DNA of 64,000 nucleotides from Parabacteroides distasonis (GTDB taxonomy: Bacteria > Bacteroidota > Bacteroidia > Bacteroidales > Tannerellaceae): positions 175,553 to 239,552 of the forward strand of contig SUXM01000001.1 of NCBI GenBank assembly GCA_015060925.1, given 5' to 3'. Under the pieces are notes generated by a model that saw nothing but the letters and a program-made list of their open reading frames with translations, had not been told where the DNA came from and made no database searches. The position numbers were made by a program, and so were the translations under genes. Positions 36,808 to 46,700 of this stretch are shown in pieces; within the stretch, counting starts at the first letter, position 1, and every line of letters begins with the position of its first letter.

Positions 36808-38133
36808 ATGTTTGAGAATCTAAGCGAGAGATTAGAACGGTCGTTTAAGTTATTGAAAGGTGAAGGTAAGATTACCGAAATCAATGTGGCCGAAACGTTG
36901 AAAGATGTTCGTAAAGCATTGCTTGATGCTGACGTAAACTATAAAGTAGCAAAAAGTTTTACTGATACTGTTAAGACTAAAGCTTTAGGACAAAATGTGC
37001 TTACCTCTGTTAAGCCAAGCCAGTTGATGGTTAAGATCGTCCATGACGAGTTGGCCTCTTTGATGGGGGGGACTGCTACGGATTTGAATTTAAGTGGAAA
37101 TCCTTCTGTTATTTTGATGTCCGGTTTGCAAGGTTCAGGTAAAACTACTTTTACAGGAAAATTGGCAAACTTATTAAAGACTAAAAAGAATAAAAAGCCG
37201 TTATTGGCAGCTTGTGACGTGTATCGTCCGGCAGCTATTGAGCAGTTGCGCGTAGTTGGTGAGCAGGTCGGTGTTCCTGTTTATATGGAATTGGAGAACA
37301 AGAACCCGGTAGAGATTGCCATGAATGCTATCCGCGAAGCACGCGCGAAAGGTAATGATGTTGTAATCGTCGATACTGCGGGTCGTTTGGCTATTGACGA
37401 ACAGATGATGAAAGAGATTGCGGCTATCAAGAGTGCAATCCAACCGAATGAAACATTGTTTGTTGTCGATGCTATGACCGGTCAGGATGCGGTCAATACT
37501 GCTAAGGAGTTTAATGAACGTTTGGATTTCGATGGTGTCGTTTTGACCAAGTTGGATGGGGATACCCGTGGTGGTGCGGCTCTTTCTATCCGTACGGTTG
37601 TGGATAAACCGATCAAGTTTGTTGGTACAGGTGAAAAGATGGAGGCTCTTGACGTATTCCATCCGGAACGTATGGCAGACCGTATTTTAGGGATGGGGGA
37701 TATCGTCTCTTTGGTTGAACGTGCACAGGAACAATATGACGAAGAAGAGGCTAAGCGTTTGCAGAGGAAGATCGCCAAGAACCAATTTGACTTCAATGAT
37801 TTCATTGCCCAGATACAGCAGATAAAGAAGATGGGTAACTTGAAGGAATTGGCTTCTATGATCCCGGGTGTTGGTAAGGCATTGAAGGATGTGGATATTG
37901 ACGATAATGCTTTTAAGAGTATTGAGGCTATCATCTATTCCATGACTCCGGCTGAACGTTCTAATCCGGCAATTTTAAATGGTTCTCGTCGTCAACGTAT
38001 CGCCAAAGGTAGTGGAACTTCTATCCAGGAGGTAAACAAATTAATCAAGCAGTTTGATGAAACTCGTAAGATGATGCGAATGTTGACAACTGCCAAGCCG
38101 GGAAGTAAAAAATTCCCTTCGTTCAGAAGATAA
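36808..38133 (+). CDS. ffh: Signal recognition particle protein Ffh
   Basis: 441 residues. GTPase that binds signal peptides with SRP RNA and hands ribosomes to FtsY. N domain (1-80), G domain with GLQGSGKTT near 112-120, DTAGRL near 190 and TKLDGDTRGGA near 250, then a methionine-rich M domain whose tail ends MRMLTTAKPGSKKFPSFRR. Monocistronic, ahead of the terminator at 38161. Confidence 0.97.
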   Translation: MFENLSERLERSFKLLKGEGKITEINVAETLKDVRKALLDADVNYKVAKSFTDTVKTKALGQNVLTSVKPSQLMVKIVHDELASLMGGTATDLNLSGNPSVILMSGLQGSGKTTFTGKLANLLKTKKNKKPLLAACDVYRPAAIEQLRVVGEQVGVPVYMELENKNPVEIAMNAIREARAKGNDVVIVDTAGRLAIDEQMMKEIAAIKSAIQPNETLFVVDAMTGQDAVNTAKEFNERLDFDGVVLTKLDGDTRGGAALSIRTVVDKPIKFVGTGEKMEALDVFHPERMADRILGMGDIVSLVERAQEQYDEEEAKRLQRKIAKNQFDFNDFIAQIQQIKKMGNLKELASMIPGVGKALKDVDIDDNAFKSIEAIIYSMTPAERSNPAILNGSRRQRIAKGSGTSIQEVNKLIKQFDETRKMMRMLTTAKPGSKKFPSFRR

Positions 38134-38160
38134 ACGGAAAAGGCTATTTATAATGAATCA

Positions 38161-38194
38161 AGAAGGAGAGGGTGATAAACTTTCTCCTTTTTTT
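38161..38194 (+). terminator. Terminator after ffh
   Basis: Stem AGAAGGAGA / TTCTCCTT then eight T. Confidence 0.8.
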
Positions 38195-38219
38195 ATTATG
38201 TAGGCTTGGGCTATTGTGT

Positions 38220-38227
38220 TATTTTTG
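38220..38227 (+). promoter_or_regulatory. Candidate -7 element (TATTTTTG) for folD
   Basis: TAnnTTTG, 50 bp before the start codon. Confidence 0.45.
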
Positions 38228-38277
38228 CATAGTAACGTATAATAACGAAATTATTAACAGAAAAATAAATTTAGAAT

Positions 38278-39159
38278 ATGCAATTAATTGACGGAAAGGC
38301 TATCTCTGAACAGGTTAAACAGGAGATTGCGGCAGAAGTAGCTGAGATTGTGGCAAATGGTGGTAAACGTCCGCATTTGGCAGCAATTTTGGTTGGGCAT
38401 GATGGCGGTAGTGAAACATACGTGGCAGCCAAAGTGAAGGCTTGTGAAGTATGTGGTTTCAAATCTTCTTTGATTCGTTATGAAGCAGACGTGACAGAAG
38501 AAGAATTGTTGGCGAAAGTGCGTGAGTTGAATGAAGATGATGATGTGGATGGGTTTATTGTACAGCTTCCATTGCCTAAGCACATTTCAGAACAAAAAGT
38601 GATAGAAACAATCGATTACCGAAAAGATGTGGATGGGTTCCATCCGATTAATGTTGGTCGTATGTCTATCGGTCTTCCTTGTTATGTTTCAGCAACGCCA
38701 AATGGTATCCTGGAATTGTTGAAACGATACAATATCGAGACCCAAGGCAAGAAATGTGTGGTGTTGGGCCGTAGCAATATTGTTGGTAAGCCAATGGCCA
38801 GTTTGATGATGCAGAAGGCTTATCCGGGGGATGCGACTGTGACCGTATGTCATAGCCGTAGCAAAGATTTGGTGAAAGAGTGCCAAGAAGCAGATATTAT
38901 CATTGCAGCTTTGGGGCAGCCAAATTTCGTAAAGGCAGAAATGGTGAAAGAGGGGGCAGTGATTATTGATGTGGGTACAACCCGTGTCCCGGACGCAAGC
39001 AAAAAGTCCGGATTCAAATTGACAGGAGATGTGAAATTTGACGAAGTCGCTCCTAAATGTTCTTATATCACACCGGTTCCGGGTGGGGTAGGTCCGATGA
39101 CAATTGTTTCATTGATGAAAAATACCTTGTTGGCAGGAAAGAAAGCCATCTATAAATAA
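38278..39159 (+). CDS. folD: Bifunctional methylene-THF dehydrogenase / methenyl-THF cyclohydrolase
   Basis: 293 residues. Interconverts methylene-, methenyl- and 10-formyl-THF. The substrate Lys motif [11 protein letters not shown] is near 43-53, and [12 protein letters not shown] and [13 protein letters not shown] (NADP site) are normal. It complements the 5-formyl-THF cyclo-ligase found at 8843. Single gene, followed by a hairpin. Confidence 0.96.
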   Translation: MQLIDGKAISEQVKQEIAAEVAEIVANGGKRPHLAAILVGHDGGSETYVAAKVKACEVCGFKSSLIRYEADVTEEELLAKVRELNEDDDVDGFIVQLPLPKHISEQKVIETIDYRKDVDGFHPINVGRMSIGLPCYVSATPNGILELLKRYNIETQGKKCVVLGRSNIVGKPMASLMMQKAYPGDATVTVCHSRSKDLVKECQEADIIIAALGQPNFVKAEMVKEGAVIIDVGTTRVPDASKKSGFKLTGDVKFDEVAPKCSYITPVPGGVGPMTIVSLMKNTLLAGKKAIYK

Positions 39160-39168
39160 TAGAAAAAG

Positions 39169-39197
39169 AGGGAGGAGTAGAAAAAACTCCTCCTTTT
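39169..39197 (+). terminator. Terminator after folD
   Basis: Stem GGAGGAGT / ACTCCTCC with loop AGAAAAA, then TTTT. Confidence 0.7.
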
Positions 39198-39218
39198 GAA
39201 GAAAAAGTTGTCAAAATA

Positions 39219-39249
39219 TTTGCAGTTTAAAATAAAGTCCTTATCTTTG
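39219..39249 (+). promoter_or_regulatory. Promoter of tRNA-His
   Basis: TTTG (39219-39222), exactly 19 bp, then TATCTTTG (39242-39249): a perfect Bacteroidetes promoter 38 bp before the tRNA. Confidence 0.75.
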
Positions 39250-39287
39250 CAGCGTCTTAATGAGATAACACTTGGTAAGACAGACAT

Positions 39288-39362
39288 GGTGAATGTAGCT
39301 CAGTTGGTTAGAGCATTGGATTGTGGTTCCAAGGGTCGTGGGTTCGAGCCCCATCTTTCACC
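39288..39362 (+). tRNA. tRNA-His (GTG)
   Basis: 75 nt including an encoded G-1 pairing with C73, as tRNA-His needs. Acceptor GTGAATG / CTTTCAC contains one T6-T67 mismatch. Anticodon stem TTGGA/TCCAA, loop TTGTGGT, anticodon GTG. T-loop TTCGAGC. No encoded CCA. Confidence 0.93.
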
Positions 39363-39365
39363 CGG

Positions 39366-39395
39366 AAGGTTGTTCTGAAAAGGACAACCTTTTTT
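39366..39395 (+). terminator. Terminator after tRNA-His
   Basis: Stem AAGGTTGTTC / GGACAACCTT then a T run. Confidence 0.85.
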
Positions 39396-39426
39396 ATTTA
39401 TAGAAAAAGAGGTGGTTGTATGTAGA

Positions 39427-39472
39427 AAAAGCGGTAGGGCATCCGAAGGAGAGGGAATGCCTGCCGCTTTTT
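39427..39472. terminator. Hairpin between tRNA-His and the transporter gene
   Basis: Stem AAAGCGGTAGGGCAT / ATGCCTGCCGCTTT, with A run before and T run after, so able to act on either strand. Confidence 0.6.
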
Positions 39473-39504
39473 GTTGAATGCTGAAAGAATTTTAGGGATA
39501 TAAA

Positions 39505-39552
39505 AAGAGCGGAAGAAAAGGTTGTTATACCTCGGTTCTTCCGCTCCTTTTG
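39505..39552. terminator. Bidirectional terminator at the end of the POT transporter gene
   Basis: Stem AGAGCGGAAGAA / TTCTTCCGCTCC; A- and T-rich flanks. Ends the minus-strand transporter transcript. Confidence 0.75.
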
Positions 39553-39575
39553 TTTTTATGTGGATAGAGTATGGC

Positions 39576-41090
39576 TTATGCCACTTTTTCCAAACGTTTC
39601 AAGATAATGAAGATGAAAGATGCAGCCACCAAACAGATACCTGCCAATACACCCCATACGACGATTAGCGGAGCACCCCACATTAATGAAGGGATACTTA
39701 CCAATAGGTTACCGATAGCAGTAGCAACAAACCAGCCTCCCATCATCATACCTGCATATTTTGGAGGAGCCACTTTAGACACGAATGAGATTCCGATCGG
39801 AGAAAGTAATAATTCCGCAAATGTCAATACAAGGTAAGTTGAAATCAACCAGTTCGGAGAAACATCTGCCATGTGTAAAGGTTGGCCTGCAGCGTCTAAT
39901 TCTGGTGCCGGCAATCCTAATGATCCCATAGTCAACAATACATAAGCGACAGCTGCTACTAACATACCCAAACCAATCTTCATTGGAGCAGAAGGTTCTT
40001 TGCCTTTCTTAGCCAATGCGCTGAAGATCGCAATAGAAACCGGAGTCAAAGCGACAACGAAACATGCATTGAATTGCTGGAAGATCGGTGCGCTTACTGA
40101 TGTTTCAGCCGGAAGAGTGTTGTAATTATAGATCAAACCTATAATGGAAGCTGCGATAACTGCCACAGAGATACCTTTTCCTTTACCGGTTTTGCTCTGG
40201 AACAAACCGAACAAGCCATAGACGATTACGATACCAAATACTAAGTTTACTACATCAAAAGCCATGCTGGCAAGACCTGTAGATGTGGTAGCCGTATAGT
40301 CGCGTGCAAAATAAGTTAATGTAGAACCGTTCTGGTGGAATGCCATCCAGAAGAAGATAACAACGGCAAATACCAAGCAAAGGCATACGATACGTTCCTT
40401 TGTTTCAGCCGGAGACAATTCTTTGATATCTTGTCCGCCTGCAGCAGCTGTAGCCTTGCTTCTGTCTGTGTGGCTGAATGTGCTACGGAAGATGTAGTAG
40501 ATGGCAATAGAGGCTATCAAAGAGAAACAAGCTACGGCGAAAGCCAAATGATATGAGTCGGCTTCGCTCATGCCCAATGAGGTCTGTCCCCATTCCATGA
40601 TCTTAATAGCAGCGGTAGGAGCAAACATTGCACCGATATTGATAGCCATGTAGAATACCTGGAAACCGGAATCTCGTTTAGCTTTGTATTCAGGTGCGTC
40701 ATAAAGGTTTCCCACCATAACTTGCAAGTTCCCCTTGAATAGTCCTGTACCGGCGGAAACTAAAACCAAAGCACCTCCCATGGCGCCCATGGCTGCAATA
40801 CCATTTCCCAATGGAATGGAAAGAAGTAAATAACCTAAGAACATGATGCTGATACCGATGGTTACCATCTTACCAAAACCAAACTTGTCGGCTAAGATAC
40901 CACCGAAAAGAGGCAAGAAATACACCAAGCCCAAGAATACGGAATAGATTAAACCTGCTGTTCCTGCAGAAAAGCCAAAGTTGGCTTGTAAGAATAGAAC
41001 GAATACGGCCAGCATGGTATAATAACCAAAACGCTCGCCGGTGTTAGCTAACGCAAGTGCGTATAACCCTTTGGGTTGTCCTTCAAACAT
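39576..41090 (-). CDS. POT family proton-dependent oligopeptide transporter
   Basis: 504 residues, 12 to 14 membrane helices. The proton/peptide motif is NTGERFGYYTM near residues 17-27 (family form ExxERFxYY). It imports di- and tripeptides with H+ across the inner membrane. It starts 20 bp after the DUF4831 gene ends and is likely cotranscribed. Confidence 0.92.
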   Translation of the reverse strand: MFEGQPKGLYALALANTGERFGYYTMLAVFVLFLQANFGFSAGTAGLIYSVFLGLVYFLPLFGGILADKFGFGKMVTIGISIMFLGYLLLSIPLGNGIAAMGAMGGALVLVSAGTGLFKGNLQVMVGNLYDAPEYKAKRDSGFQVFYMAINIGAMFAPTAAIKIMEWGQTSLGMSEADSYHLAFAVACFSLIASIAIYYIFRSTFSHTDRSKATAAAGGQDIKELSPAETKERIVCLCLVFAVVIFFWMAFHQNGSTLTYFARDYTATTSTGLASMAFDVVNLVFGIVIVYGLFGLFQSKTGKGKGISVAVIAASIIGLIYNYNTLPAETSVSAPIFQQFNACFVVALTPVSIAIFSALAKKGKEPSAPMKIGLGMLVAAVAYVLLTMGSLGLPAPELDAAGQPLHMADVSPNWLISTYLVLTFAELLLSPIGISFVSKVAPPKYAGMMMGGWFVATAIGNLLVSIPSLMWGAPLIVVWGVLAGICLVAASFIFIILKRLEKVA

Positions 41091-41110
41091 AGAATTAAAT
41101 TGTTAAATGA

Positions 41111-42178
41111 TTATTGAATAATTTGTTTTATTGCGCCTGTTTCCGGATAGAAGTAAATTTTTACCGGAGCCTTTTTGTCTTCAAACATAACTGGGGCAAG
41201 TCCTTCCTGTGTGCCGAACTGAGTAACTTGAACTTCACCTTTAAGAAGTGTTTTTTTGTTCATGCTGATAGCGATGCTTGCTTTTCCGGGAATATTATAA
41301 ATAATACCTTTGAGGGATTTTTCTTTCTTTTCTGCCTCTTTGGGTTCTAAGGCTGGTGCACGGTCGATCGCTTTTAAGTCCAAATAGACCGGCGCACCTC
41401 CCAAATCATCCGCTGCGACAATTCCTAATTGAGGTGAGAAACGGAAAAGAATCTCTTTCTCCAAATCATCATACGGGTCAATAGTTATTTCGTAATCACT
41501 GGTGTCTCTTACTTGGATACCAGTGAATAGGTTGGTCAATGCCTGTTCTTGCTCTTCCAATTGTTGGATGACTAATTTCATGGCTTCCCCATCGGGTGGT
41601 AGGTTGTCTGCTTCTCCTGTCAGGATGTTTAAGCGGCTATCACGAATGCGATAAATTTGTTTGGCTGCCACTTCTGCCTGTTTGGCTGTTGATCCTGCCA
41701 TCAGCAATTCTTCTGAAAGGACAGAGGCATCTGCTATCTGGCCGGATTGTTGTTTTCTTTTTCGTGCCTCTTCTGTAGTACTCTTTTCGGGCATATATTC
41801 CGCATTGATGGAACAGAGCAATCCCTCTTCCGTCAAGTAGGCATATGGAGCGACTGTCCCGGATTTGAATTCGACGATGTAGGTGTTGTCCGGATCCGGA
41901 ATCCCTTTGTTTTCTAATGAAATTTTCCCTAATTGGTAATATACTTTGTCTTCAGAAATGGCATTCTTTACACCCAAATACTTCTCTGCATATTTGTAAT
42001 AAGGACCGGCTTTGCTGGTTATCTTGATGACTTCTGCATTGACAAGAAGAGATGTCTTGGGCAAAGAGTAGGTTATGCCGAAATTATTAGCTTTGACTGC
42101 GTTCTTTTTTATAACTTTAGTTTGTGCCATCAAAGGCAAGTGAAAAAGCAGACAAGCAATAATAATTATATTTCTCAT
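41111..42178 (-). CDS. DUF4831 family secreted protein
   Basis: 355 residues with a Sec signal (HLPLMAQ, cleavage near 18). The rest matches the Bacteroidetes DUF4831 family (NNFGITYSLPKTSLLVNAEV, YYKYAEKYLGV); function unknown. It precedes the peptide transporter in the same transcript, which could hint at a role in peptide use; that is weak evidence. Confidence 0.82.
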   Translation of the reverse strand: MRNIIIIACLLFHLPLMAQTKVIKKNAVKANNFGITYSLPKTSLLVNAEVIKITSKAGPYYKYAEKYLGVKNAISEDKVYYQLGKISLENKGIPDPDNTYIVEFKSGTVAPYAYLTEEGLLCSINAEYMPEKSTTEEARKRKQQSGQIADASVLSEELLMAGSTAKQAEVAAKQIYRIRDSRLNILTGEADNLPPDGEAMKLVIQQLEEQEQALTNLFTGIQVRDTSDYEITIDPYDDLEKEILFRFSPQLGIVAADDLGGAPVYLDLKAIDRAPALEPKEAEKKEKSLKGIIYNIPGKASIAISMNKKTLLKGEVQVTQFGTQEGLAPVMFEDKKAPVKIYFYPETGAIKQIIQ

Positions 42179-42214
42179 ATTCTATTCAGATTTGTAGCAC
42201 TTTAAATAATTGCA

Positions 42215-42222
42215 CAAATCTA
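42215..42222 (-). promoter_or_regulatory. Candidate -7 element (TAGATTTG) for the DUF4831-POT operon
   Basis: Minus-strand TAnnTTTG, 37 bp before the start codon. Confidence 0.45.
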
Positions 42223-42296
42223 TAAAATATTTTGTAAGAAACCAATAGGAAGGCTCTTTTTGCCTAATTTATAGAAAGAAAGAGGGGAAAATAAAG

Positions 42297-42326
42297 AGGC
42301 AATGAGGATTAAAACTCTCATTGCCT
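42297..42326 (-). terminator. Terminator after nnr
   Basis: Perfect 10-bp stem AGGCAATGAG / CTCATTGCCT with a 10-base loop and a T-rich minus-strand tail. Confidence 0.65.
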
Positions 42327-42343
42327 AAATAATCTGTTGTGGT

Positions 42344-43858
42344 TTATTTGATTTGCTTGAATGCTTTTCCCAACATGGAAAGGATATCGCTGGCAATCAT
42401 GCTTTCTTCCGAATGAAATGTGGCAGCTAAATCGCCTGCTGCCCCGTGGAGATATACTCCGGCTACAGCTGCGGTTTCTGGTTCCATCCCTTGTGATAAG
42501 AATCCTAAAATGATTCCGGTTAGCACATCTCCGCTTCCGGCTGTTGCCATGCCGGGATTACCGCTCTTGTTCAAATAAACTTTGCCGGCAGGAGTGCAGA
42601 TGGCAGTATAAGCACCTTTCAATACTACGCATACTTGATGCTTTTCTGCAAAATCTTTGGCTTTTAATAGGCGTTCATACGCATTTCGGCTTTCTCCGGC
42701 TAGACGGTCGAACTCTTTGGGGTGTGGTGTCAAGATACTACGTGCGGGAAGCAGTTTCAACAGTTGTTTGCTGCTCGCAATCAAGTTCAATGCATCGGCA
42801 TCGATAACCATTGGGCTCTTAGTTGACTGGCATAACTGTTCCAATGCCTTGCCTGATTCCGGATGAGTGCCTAATCCAGGGCCGACACCGATAGCAGCAT
42901 AGGGTTGGATATTGGAGATGGAAGAGAAGTGTTCCATGTTAGGATCAAGTTCTATCATCGCCTCTGGGAATGCAGTTTGCAGAATCTGTTCACCTCGTTG
43001 AGGTATATGTACGGTTAGCAAGCCGGCGCCACTGCGTAAACATCCTTGTGCGGATAATAAAGCTGCGCCAAACTTTCCGCGGCTTCCGGCTATCAATAAT
43101 GAATGCCCGTAAGTCCCTTTGTGGGAGAAGCGGTTGCGTGGTTGGAATACTCCCGCTATGTCGACTTCCTCTATCAACGCAAAAGAGGTGGGAGTATCGG
43201 CTATTCCATCCGGATGCAAAAGAATATCTAACACTTTCCATTCTCCGACATATTCTGCATTTTCGGGGAAGAAAAATGCCAATTTAGGAAATGCGAAAGA
43301 GAGTGTCAAGTCTGCTCGAATGATCGCATTCGGGTCATTTTGGCTATTATTTTCACCAAATAGTCCGGAGGGAATATCTATGGATACAATAGTAGCTTCG
43401 GATTGATTGATGTAATTGACAATCGCCGCAAATCCTCCGGTTAATGGCCGGTTGAGACCGGAACCAAACAGTCCGTCAATTACAATGTCTTGTCTTCCTA
43501 ATTCTGGAGGGGTGAAATTCCCTCTTCCGACTTCTGTATATCTGATGTTGGCCATTTGGAGTAGCCGTTGCTTGTTTTGTTCGCAATCAGGAGTAAGCTG
43601 CATGGTCGGGTTGAAAAGATAGGATTCGACTCGGTAGCCAGCTTCAGCTAATAGGCGGGCAATCGCCAAAGCGTCTGCACCATTATTTCCCTGTCCGGCG
43701 AATACAATGATACGGTTTTGTTTGGTGAAACGGCGGCAGAACTCACTTGTGAATGTAGTGGCCGCACGTTCTACTAAGTCTATAGAGCTGATAGGTTCGT
43801 TTTGAATGGTGTATTGGTCAAGTGCCTTCACCTTGTCTGTAGAAAATATTTTAATCAT
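42344..43858 (-). CDS. nnr: Bifunctional NAD(P)H-hydrate repair enzyme Nnr
   Basis: 504 residues. Repairs damaged NAD(P)H hydrates. N-terminal epimerase (about 1-215; FAGQGNNGADALAIARLL), and C-terminal ADP/ATP-dependent dehydratase (about 225-504), with PMVIDADALNLI and the signature NPGMATAGSGDVLTGII. Both domains appear intact. Monocistronic with its own promoter. Confidence 0.95.
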   Translation of the reverse strand: MIKIFSTDKVKALDQYTIQNEPISSIDLVERAATTFTSEFCRRFTKQNRIIVFAGQGNNGADALAIARLLAEAGYRVESYLFNPTMQLTPDCEQNKQRLLQMANIRYTEVGRGNFTPPELGRQDIVIDGLFGSGLNRPLTGGFAAIVNYINQSEATIVSIDIPSGLFGENNSQNDPNAIIRADLTLSFAFPKLAFFFPENAEYVGEWKVLDILLHPDGIADTPTSFALIEEVDIAGVFQPRNRFSHKGTYGHSLLIAGSRGKFGAALLSAQGCLRSGAGLLTVHIPQRGEQILQTAFPEAMIELDPNMEHFSSISNIQPYAAIGVGPGLGTHPESGKALEQLCQSTKSPMVIDADALNLIASSKQLLKLLPARSILTPHPKEFDRLAGESRNAYERLLKAKDFAEKHQVCVVLKGAYTAICTPAGKVYLNKSGNPGMATAGSGDVLTGIILGFLSQGMEPETAAVAGVYLHGAAGDLAATFHSEESMIASDILSMLGKAFKQIK

Positions 43859-43886
43859 GATTGCTTATCGATAAAATTTGAGACAA

Positions 43887-43894
43887 CAAAAGTA
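43887..43894 (-). promoter_or_regulatory. Candidate -7 element (TACTTTTG) for nnr
   Basis: Minus-strand TAnnTTTG, 29 bp before the start codon. Confidence 0.5.
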
Positions 43895-44016
43895 TAATAA
43901 ACTTTTTTATCTTTCCTATTACACGTGGATGAAATTAAAGTTAGGTGAGGATATAATTTTTTTCTTTAACGCATAGATAGCACCTTTGAAATTATTGGCG
44001 CTTGTTGAAAAAATTG

Positions 44017-44024
44017 TACATTTG
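44017..44024 (+). promoter_or_regulatory. Candidate -7 element (TACATTTG) for adk
   Basis: TAnnTTTG, 47 bp before the start codon. Confidence 0.45.
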
Positions 44025-44071
44025 TTCCCTGGAAAAATGAATGAACGTGTAACTAAAAAGATAATAAGATT

Positions 44072-44644
44072 ATGTTGAACATTGTTATTTTCGGAGCTCC
44101 CGGTTCAGGAAAGGGAACACAAAGCGAATTAATTATTAAGGAGTATGGCTTGGATCACATATCTACAGGGGATGTTTTACGTTCGGAAATCAAGAATGAA
44201 ACGGAACTTGGTCAAATAGCTAAGGGCTTTATTGAAAAAGGCCAATTGGTGCCGGATGAGTTGATTGTAGATATGTTGGCCAAAGTATTGGATAGTAAAG
44301 AAAATTCCAAAGGGGTTATTTTTGATGGTTTCCCTCGTACAATCCCACAAGCAAAGGCATTGAAAGAGATGTTGAACAAACGAGGTACAGATGTGTCTGT
44401 CATGTTGAATCTTCAGGTTGAGGAAGAAGAACTGATCAATCGTTTATTGGAGCGCGGAAAAATTTCAGGCCGTTCAGATGATAATTTGGAAACGATCAAG
44501 TCCAGATTAGAAGTTTATCATAACCAGACTGCTCCTTTGGCTGACTATTATGTAGGTGAAGGTAAACATGTTGCGATCAAAGGTATGGGTACAATTGAGG
44601 AGATCTTTGGCCGTATTAAAGAAGCAGTTGATAATGTTAAATAA
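44072..44644 (+). CDS. adk: Adenylate kinase
   Basis: 190 residues; interconverts ATP, ADP and AMP. P-loop GAPGSGKGT at 8-16, DGFPRT near 90, and the short-LID form (ERGKISGRSDDN), without the zinc-binding insertion. Followed by a hairpin (44659) and obg; in Bacteroidales the two genes are commonly neighbours. Confidence 0.97.
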   Translation: MLNIVIFGAPGSGKGTQSELIIKEYGLDHISTGDVLRSEIKNETELGQIAKGFIEKGQLVPDELIVDMLAKVLDSKENSKGVIFDGFPRTIPQAKALKEMLNKRGTDVSVMLNLQVEEEELINRLLERGKISGRSDDNLETIKSRLEVYHNQTAPLADYYVGEGKHVAIKGMGTIEEIFGRIKEAVDNVK

Positions 44645-44658
44645 GTATGAGTTTATGA

Positions 44659-44707
44659 ACAGTTGGAAGTAAAGGGGAGTTCTCTATGCTTTCAACTGTT
44701 TTCTTTT
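44659..44707 (+). terminator. Hairpin between adk and obg
   Basis: Stem AACAGTTGGAAG / CTTTCAACTGTT with a T-rich tail; may terminate or attenuate adk transcripts before obg. Confidence 0.6.
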
Positions 44708-44724
44708 AAATAAATTTTAAAGGT

Positions 44725-45873
44725 ATGGCTGAATCAAACTTTGTAGATTATGTGAAAATCTACTGTCGCTCAGGAAAAGGTGGCAGAGGGTCTTCTCACT
44801 TTCGCCGTGAAAAATATATTCCTAAAGGAGGTCCGGACGGTGGCGATGGAGGGCGAGGGGGCCATGTGTATCTTCGTGGAAACCGAAACTACTGGACGTT
44901 GTTGCATTTGAAGTATGAACGTCATATTATGGCTACAAATGGTGAAAGTGGTAGTGCCAAACGTAGTTCTGGTAAAGATGGTGAAGATCGAATTATAGAG
45001 GTGCCTTGCGGTACTGTCGTTTATGATGCGGATACAGGTGAGTTTATCTGTGATGTGACAGAAGATGGCCAGCAAGTTATGTTGTTGAAAGGTGGCCGTG
45101 GTGGTTTAGGTAATTGGAACTTCAAGACTGCCACAAACCAAGCTCCTCGTTATTCTCAGCCAGGAGAACCGGCGCAGGAACGTATGGTGATTTTGCAGTT
45201 AAAGCTGTTGGCGGATGTCGGACTTGTCGGATTCCCTAATGCAGGTAAGTCTACTTTGTTGTCGGTTGTATCTGCGGCAAAGCCTAAGATCGCCAATTAT
45301 CCTTTTACTACATTAGAACCGAACTTGGGCATTGTTAGTTATCGTGATAACCGTTCTTTTGTGATGGCAGATATTCCGGGTATTATAGAGGGAGCCAGTG
45401 AAGGAAAAGGTTTGGGTTTGCGTTTTTTGCGTCATATTGAACGTAATTCTTTGCTTTTGTTTATGGTGCCAGCTGATGCTGATGATATTAAAAAGGAATA
45501 TGAAATTCTTCTTGGAGAACTGGTGAAGTATAATCCCGACTTGCAGGATAAAACGCGTGTCTTGGCTATTACTAAAAGTGATATGTTGGATGATGAGTTG
45601 ATCCAAGCTTTATCAGAAGATTTGCCAGAAGGTATTCCCTATGTCTTTATTTCTTCTGTGGCTGGAAAAGGTATTGTGGAGTTGAAAGATCTTTTGTGGA
45701 AAGAGTTGAATAAAGAGACGTTCCATGAAGTAGAGCGTATTGTCCATAAAAATATGGATGTGAGTACACTTGTATTTGATGAGGAGGATTATATTATACC
45801 GATTGATGAGGAAGATTTGGATGATGAAGAATATGAGGAGTATGAAGACTGGGATGAAGAGTCGGATGATTGA
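44725..45873 (+). CDS. obg: GTPase Obg/CgtA
   Basis: 382 residues. Essential GTPase in ribosome maturation and stress control. The glycine-rich Obg fold covers residues 1-158 ([12 protein letters not shown]), the G domain 159-335 with GFPNAGKST and DIPG, and a strongly acidic tail (about 355-382, [17 protein letters not shown]). Its stop overlaps the start of the pgeF gene. Confidence 0.97.
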   Translation: MAESNFVDYVKIYCRSGKGGRGSSHFRREKYIPKGGPDGGDGGRGGHVYLRGNRNYWTLLHLKYERHIMATNGESGSAKRSSGKDGEDRIIEVPCGTVVYDADTGEFICDVTEDGQQVMLLKGGRGGLGNWNFKTATNQAPRYSQPGEPAQERMVILQLKLLADVGLVGFPNAGKSTLLSVVSAAKPKIANYPFTTLEPNLGIVSYRDNRSFVMADIPGIIEGASEGKGLGLRFLRHIERNSLLLFMVPADADDIKKEYEILLGELVKYNPDLQDKTRVLAITKSDMLDDELIQALSEDLPEGIPYVFISSVAGKGIVELKDLLWKELNKETFHEVERIVHKNMDVSTLVFDEEDYIIPIDEEDLDDEEYEEYEDWDEESDD

Positions 45874-46696
45874 ATTCCCTAATGATAAAATAAAGATGTT
45901 GCAATTCCCGAAATTAAGTGAGAATTGCAACATCTCTCATTTTGTAACGACCCGTCATGGGGGTGTAAGTAAGGGTACTTATGCCTCATTTAATCAAGGA
46001 GAGCATTGTGGGGATGATAAAGAGGCTGTTTGTATGAATCGTTTGCTTTTGTCTGAAGCAATCGCTATTCCTAAAGATCGGATAATTGCTCCAATTCAAA
46101 TACATAAAGATGAAGTGAAGGTGATAGAATCGTCTTTTTTTTCTTTGTCAAATGAAGAACAACGGGCTTATTTATATGGAGTAGATGCCTTGATAACCTC
46201 TTTGCCTAATGTTTGTGTTGCTGTATCAACAGCTGATTGCGTGCCGGTATTGCTTTATGCTCCGGATGTTCATGTCGTTGCGGCTATTCATGCCGGCTGG
46301 AGAGGTACGATCTTGCAAATAGTAAAAAAAGTTACTCGGTCTTTGATAGAAAAGTATGGGGCGAATCCTTCGTTGATGAGAGCCGGTATTGGGCCATCTA
46401 TAAGTGTTGATGTATTTGAAGTGGGGGAAGAGGTTGTAGAGGCTTTTTATGAAAAGGGATTTGATCTGGATAAAGTAATGCGGCGTGATCCTGAGTCAAA
46501 TAAAGCTCATATTGATCTTTGGGAAGCTAACCGTTTGCAGCTGGTCGCCTGTGGACTTTCCGGAGAACATATTGAGATTGCAAGAATATGTACATATACG
46601 CATTATGAGGACTTCTTTTCGGCTCGTCGGCTGGGTGTTGAAAGTGGACGTCTGCTTTCAGGTATTGCATTGAATAATCAATCTTTAAAAGATTAA
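45866..46696 (+). CDS. pgeF: Purine nucleoside phosphorylase / PgeF-LACC1 family
   Basis: 276 residues in the family once called polyphenol oxidase or laccase domain. The ligands are seen in STADCVPVL and HAGWRG, plus GPSI near the end. Known members act on adenosine and inosine, or edit peptidoglycan amino-acid linkage. The frame is open to 45770 within obg, but the likely start is ATG 45866, which overlaps obg by 8 bp, indicating coupling; ATG 45896 is an alternative. Confidence 0.85.
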   Translation: MIEFPNDKIKMLQFPKLSENCNISHFVTTRHGGVSKGTYASFNQGEHCGDDKEAVCMNRLLLSEAIAIPKDRIIAPIQIHKDEVKVIESSFFSLSNEEQRAYLYGVDALITSLPNVCVAVSTADCVPVLLYAPDVHVVAAIHAGWRGTILQIVKKVTRSLIEKYGANPSLMRAGIGPSISVDVFEVGEEVVEAFYEKGFDLDKVMRRDPESNKAHIDLWEANRLQLVACGLSGEHIEIARICTYTHYEDFFSARRLGVESGRLLSGIALNNQSLKD

Positions 46697-46700
46697 ACTT

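Noticed and set aside
45770..45865. N-terminal extension of PgeF inside obg
   Set aside because: It is the acidic tail of Obg read in another frame (Met- and Arg-rich). ATG 45866 is the better start.
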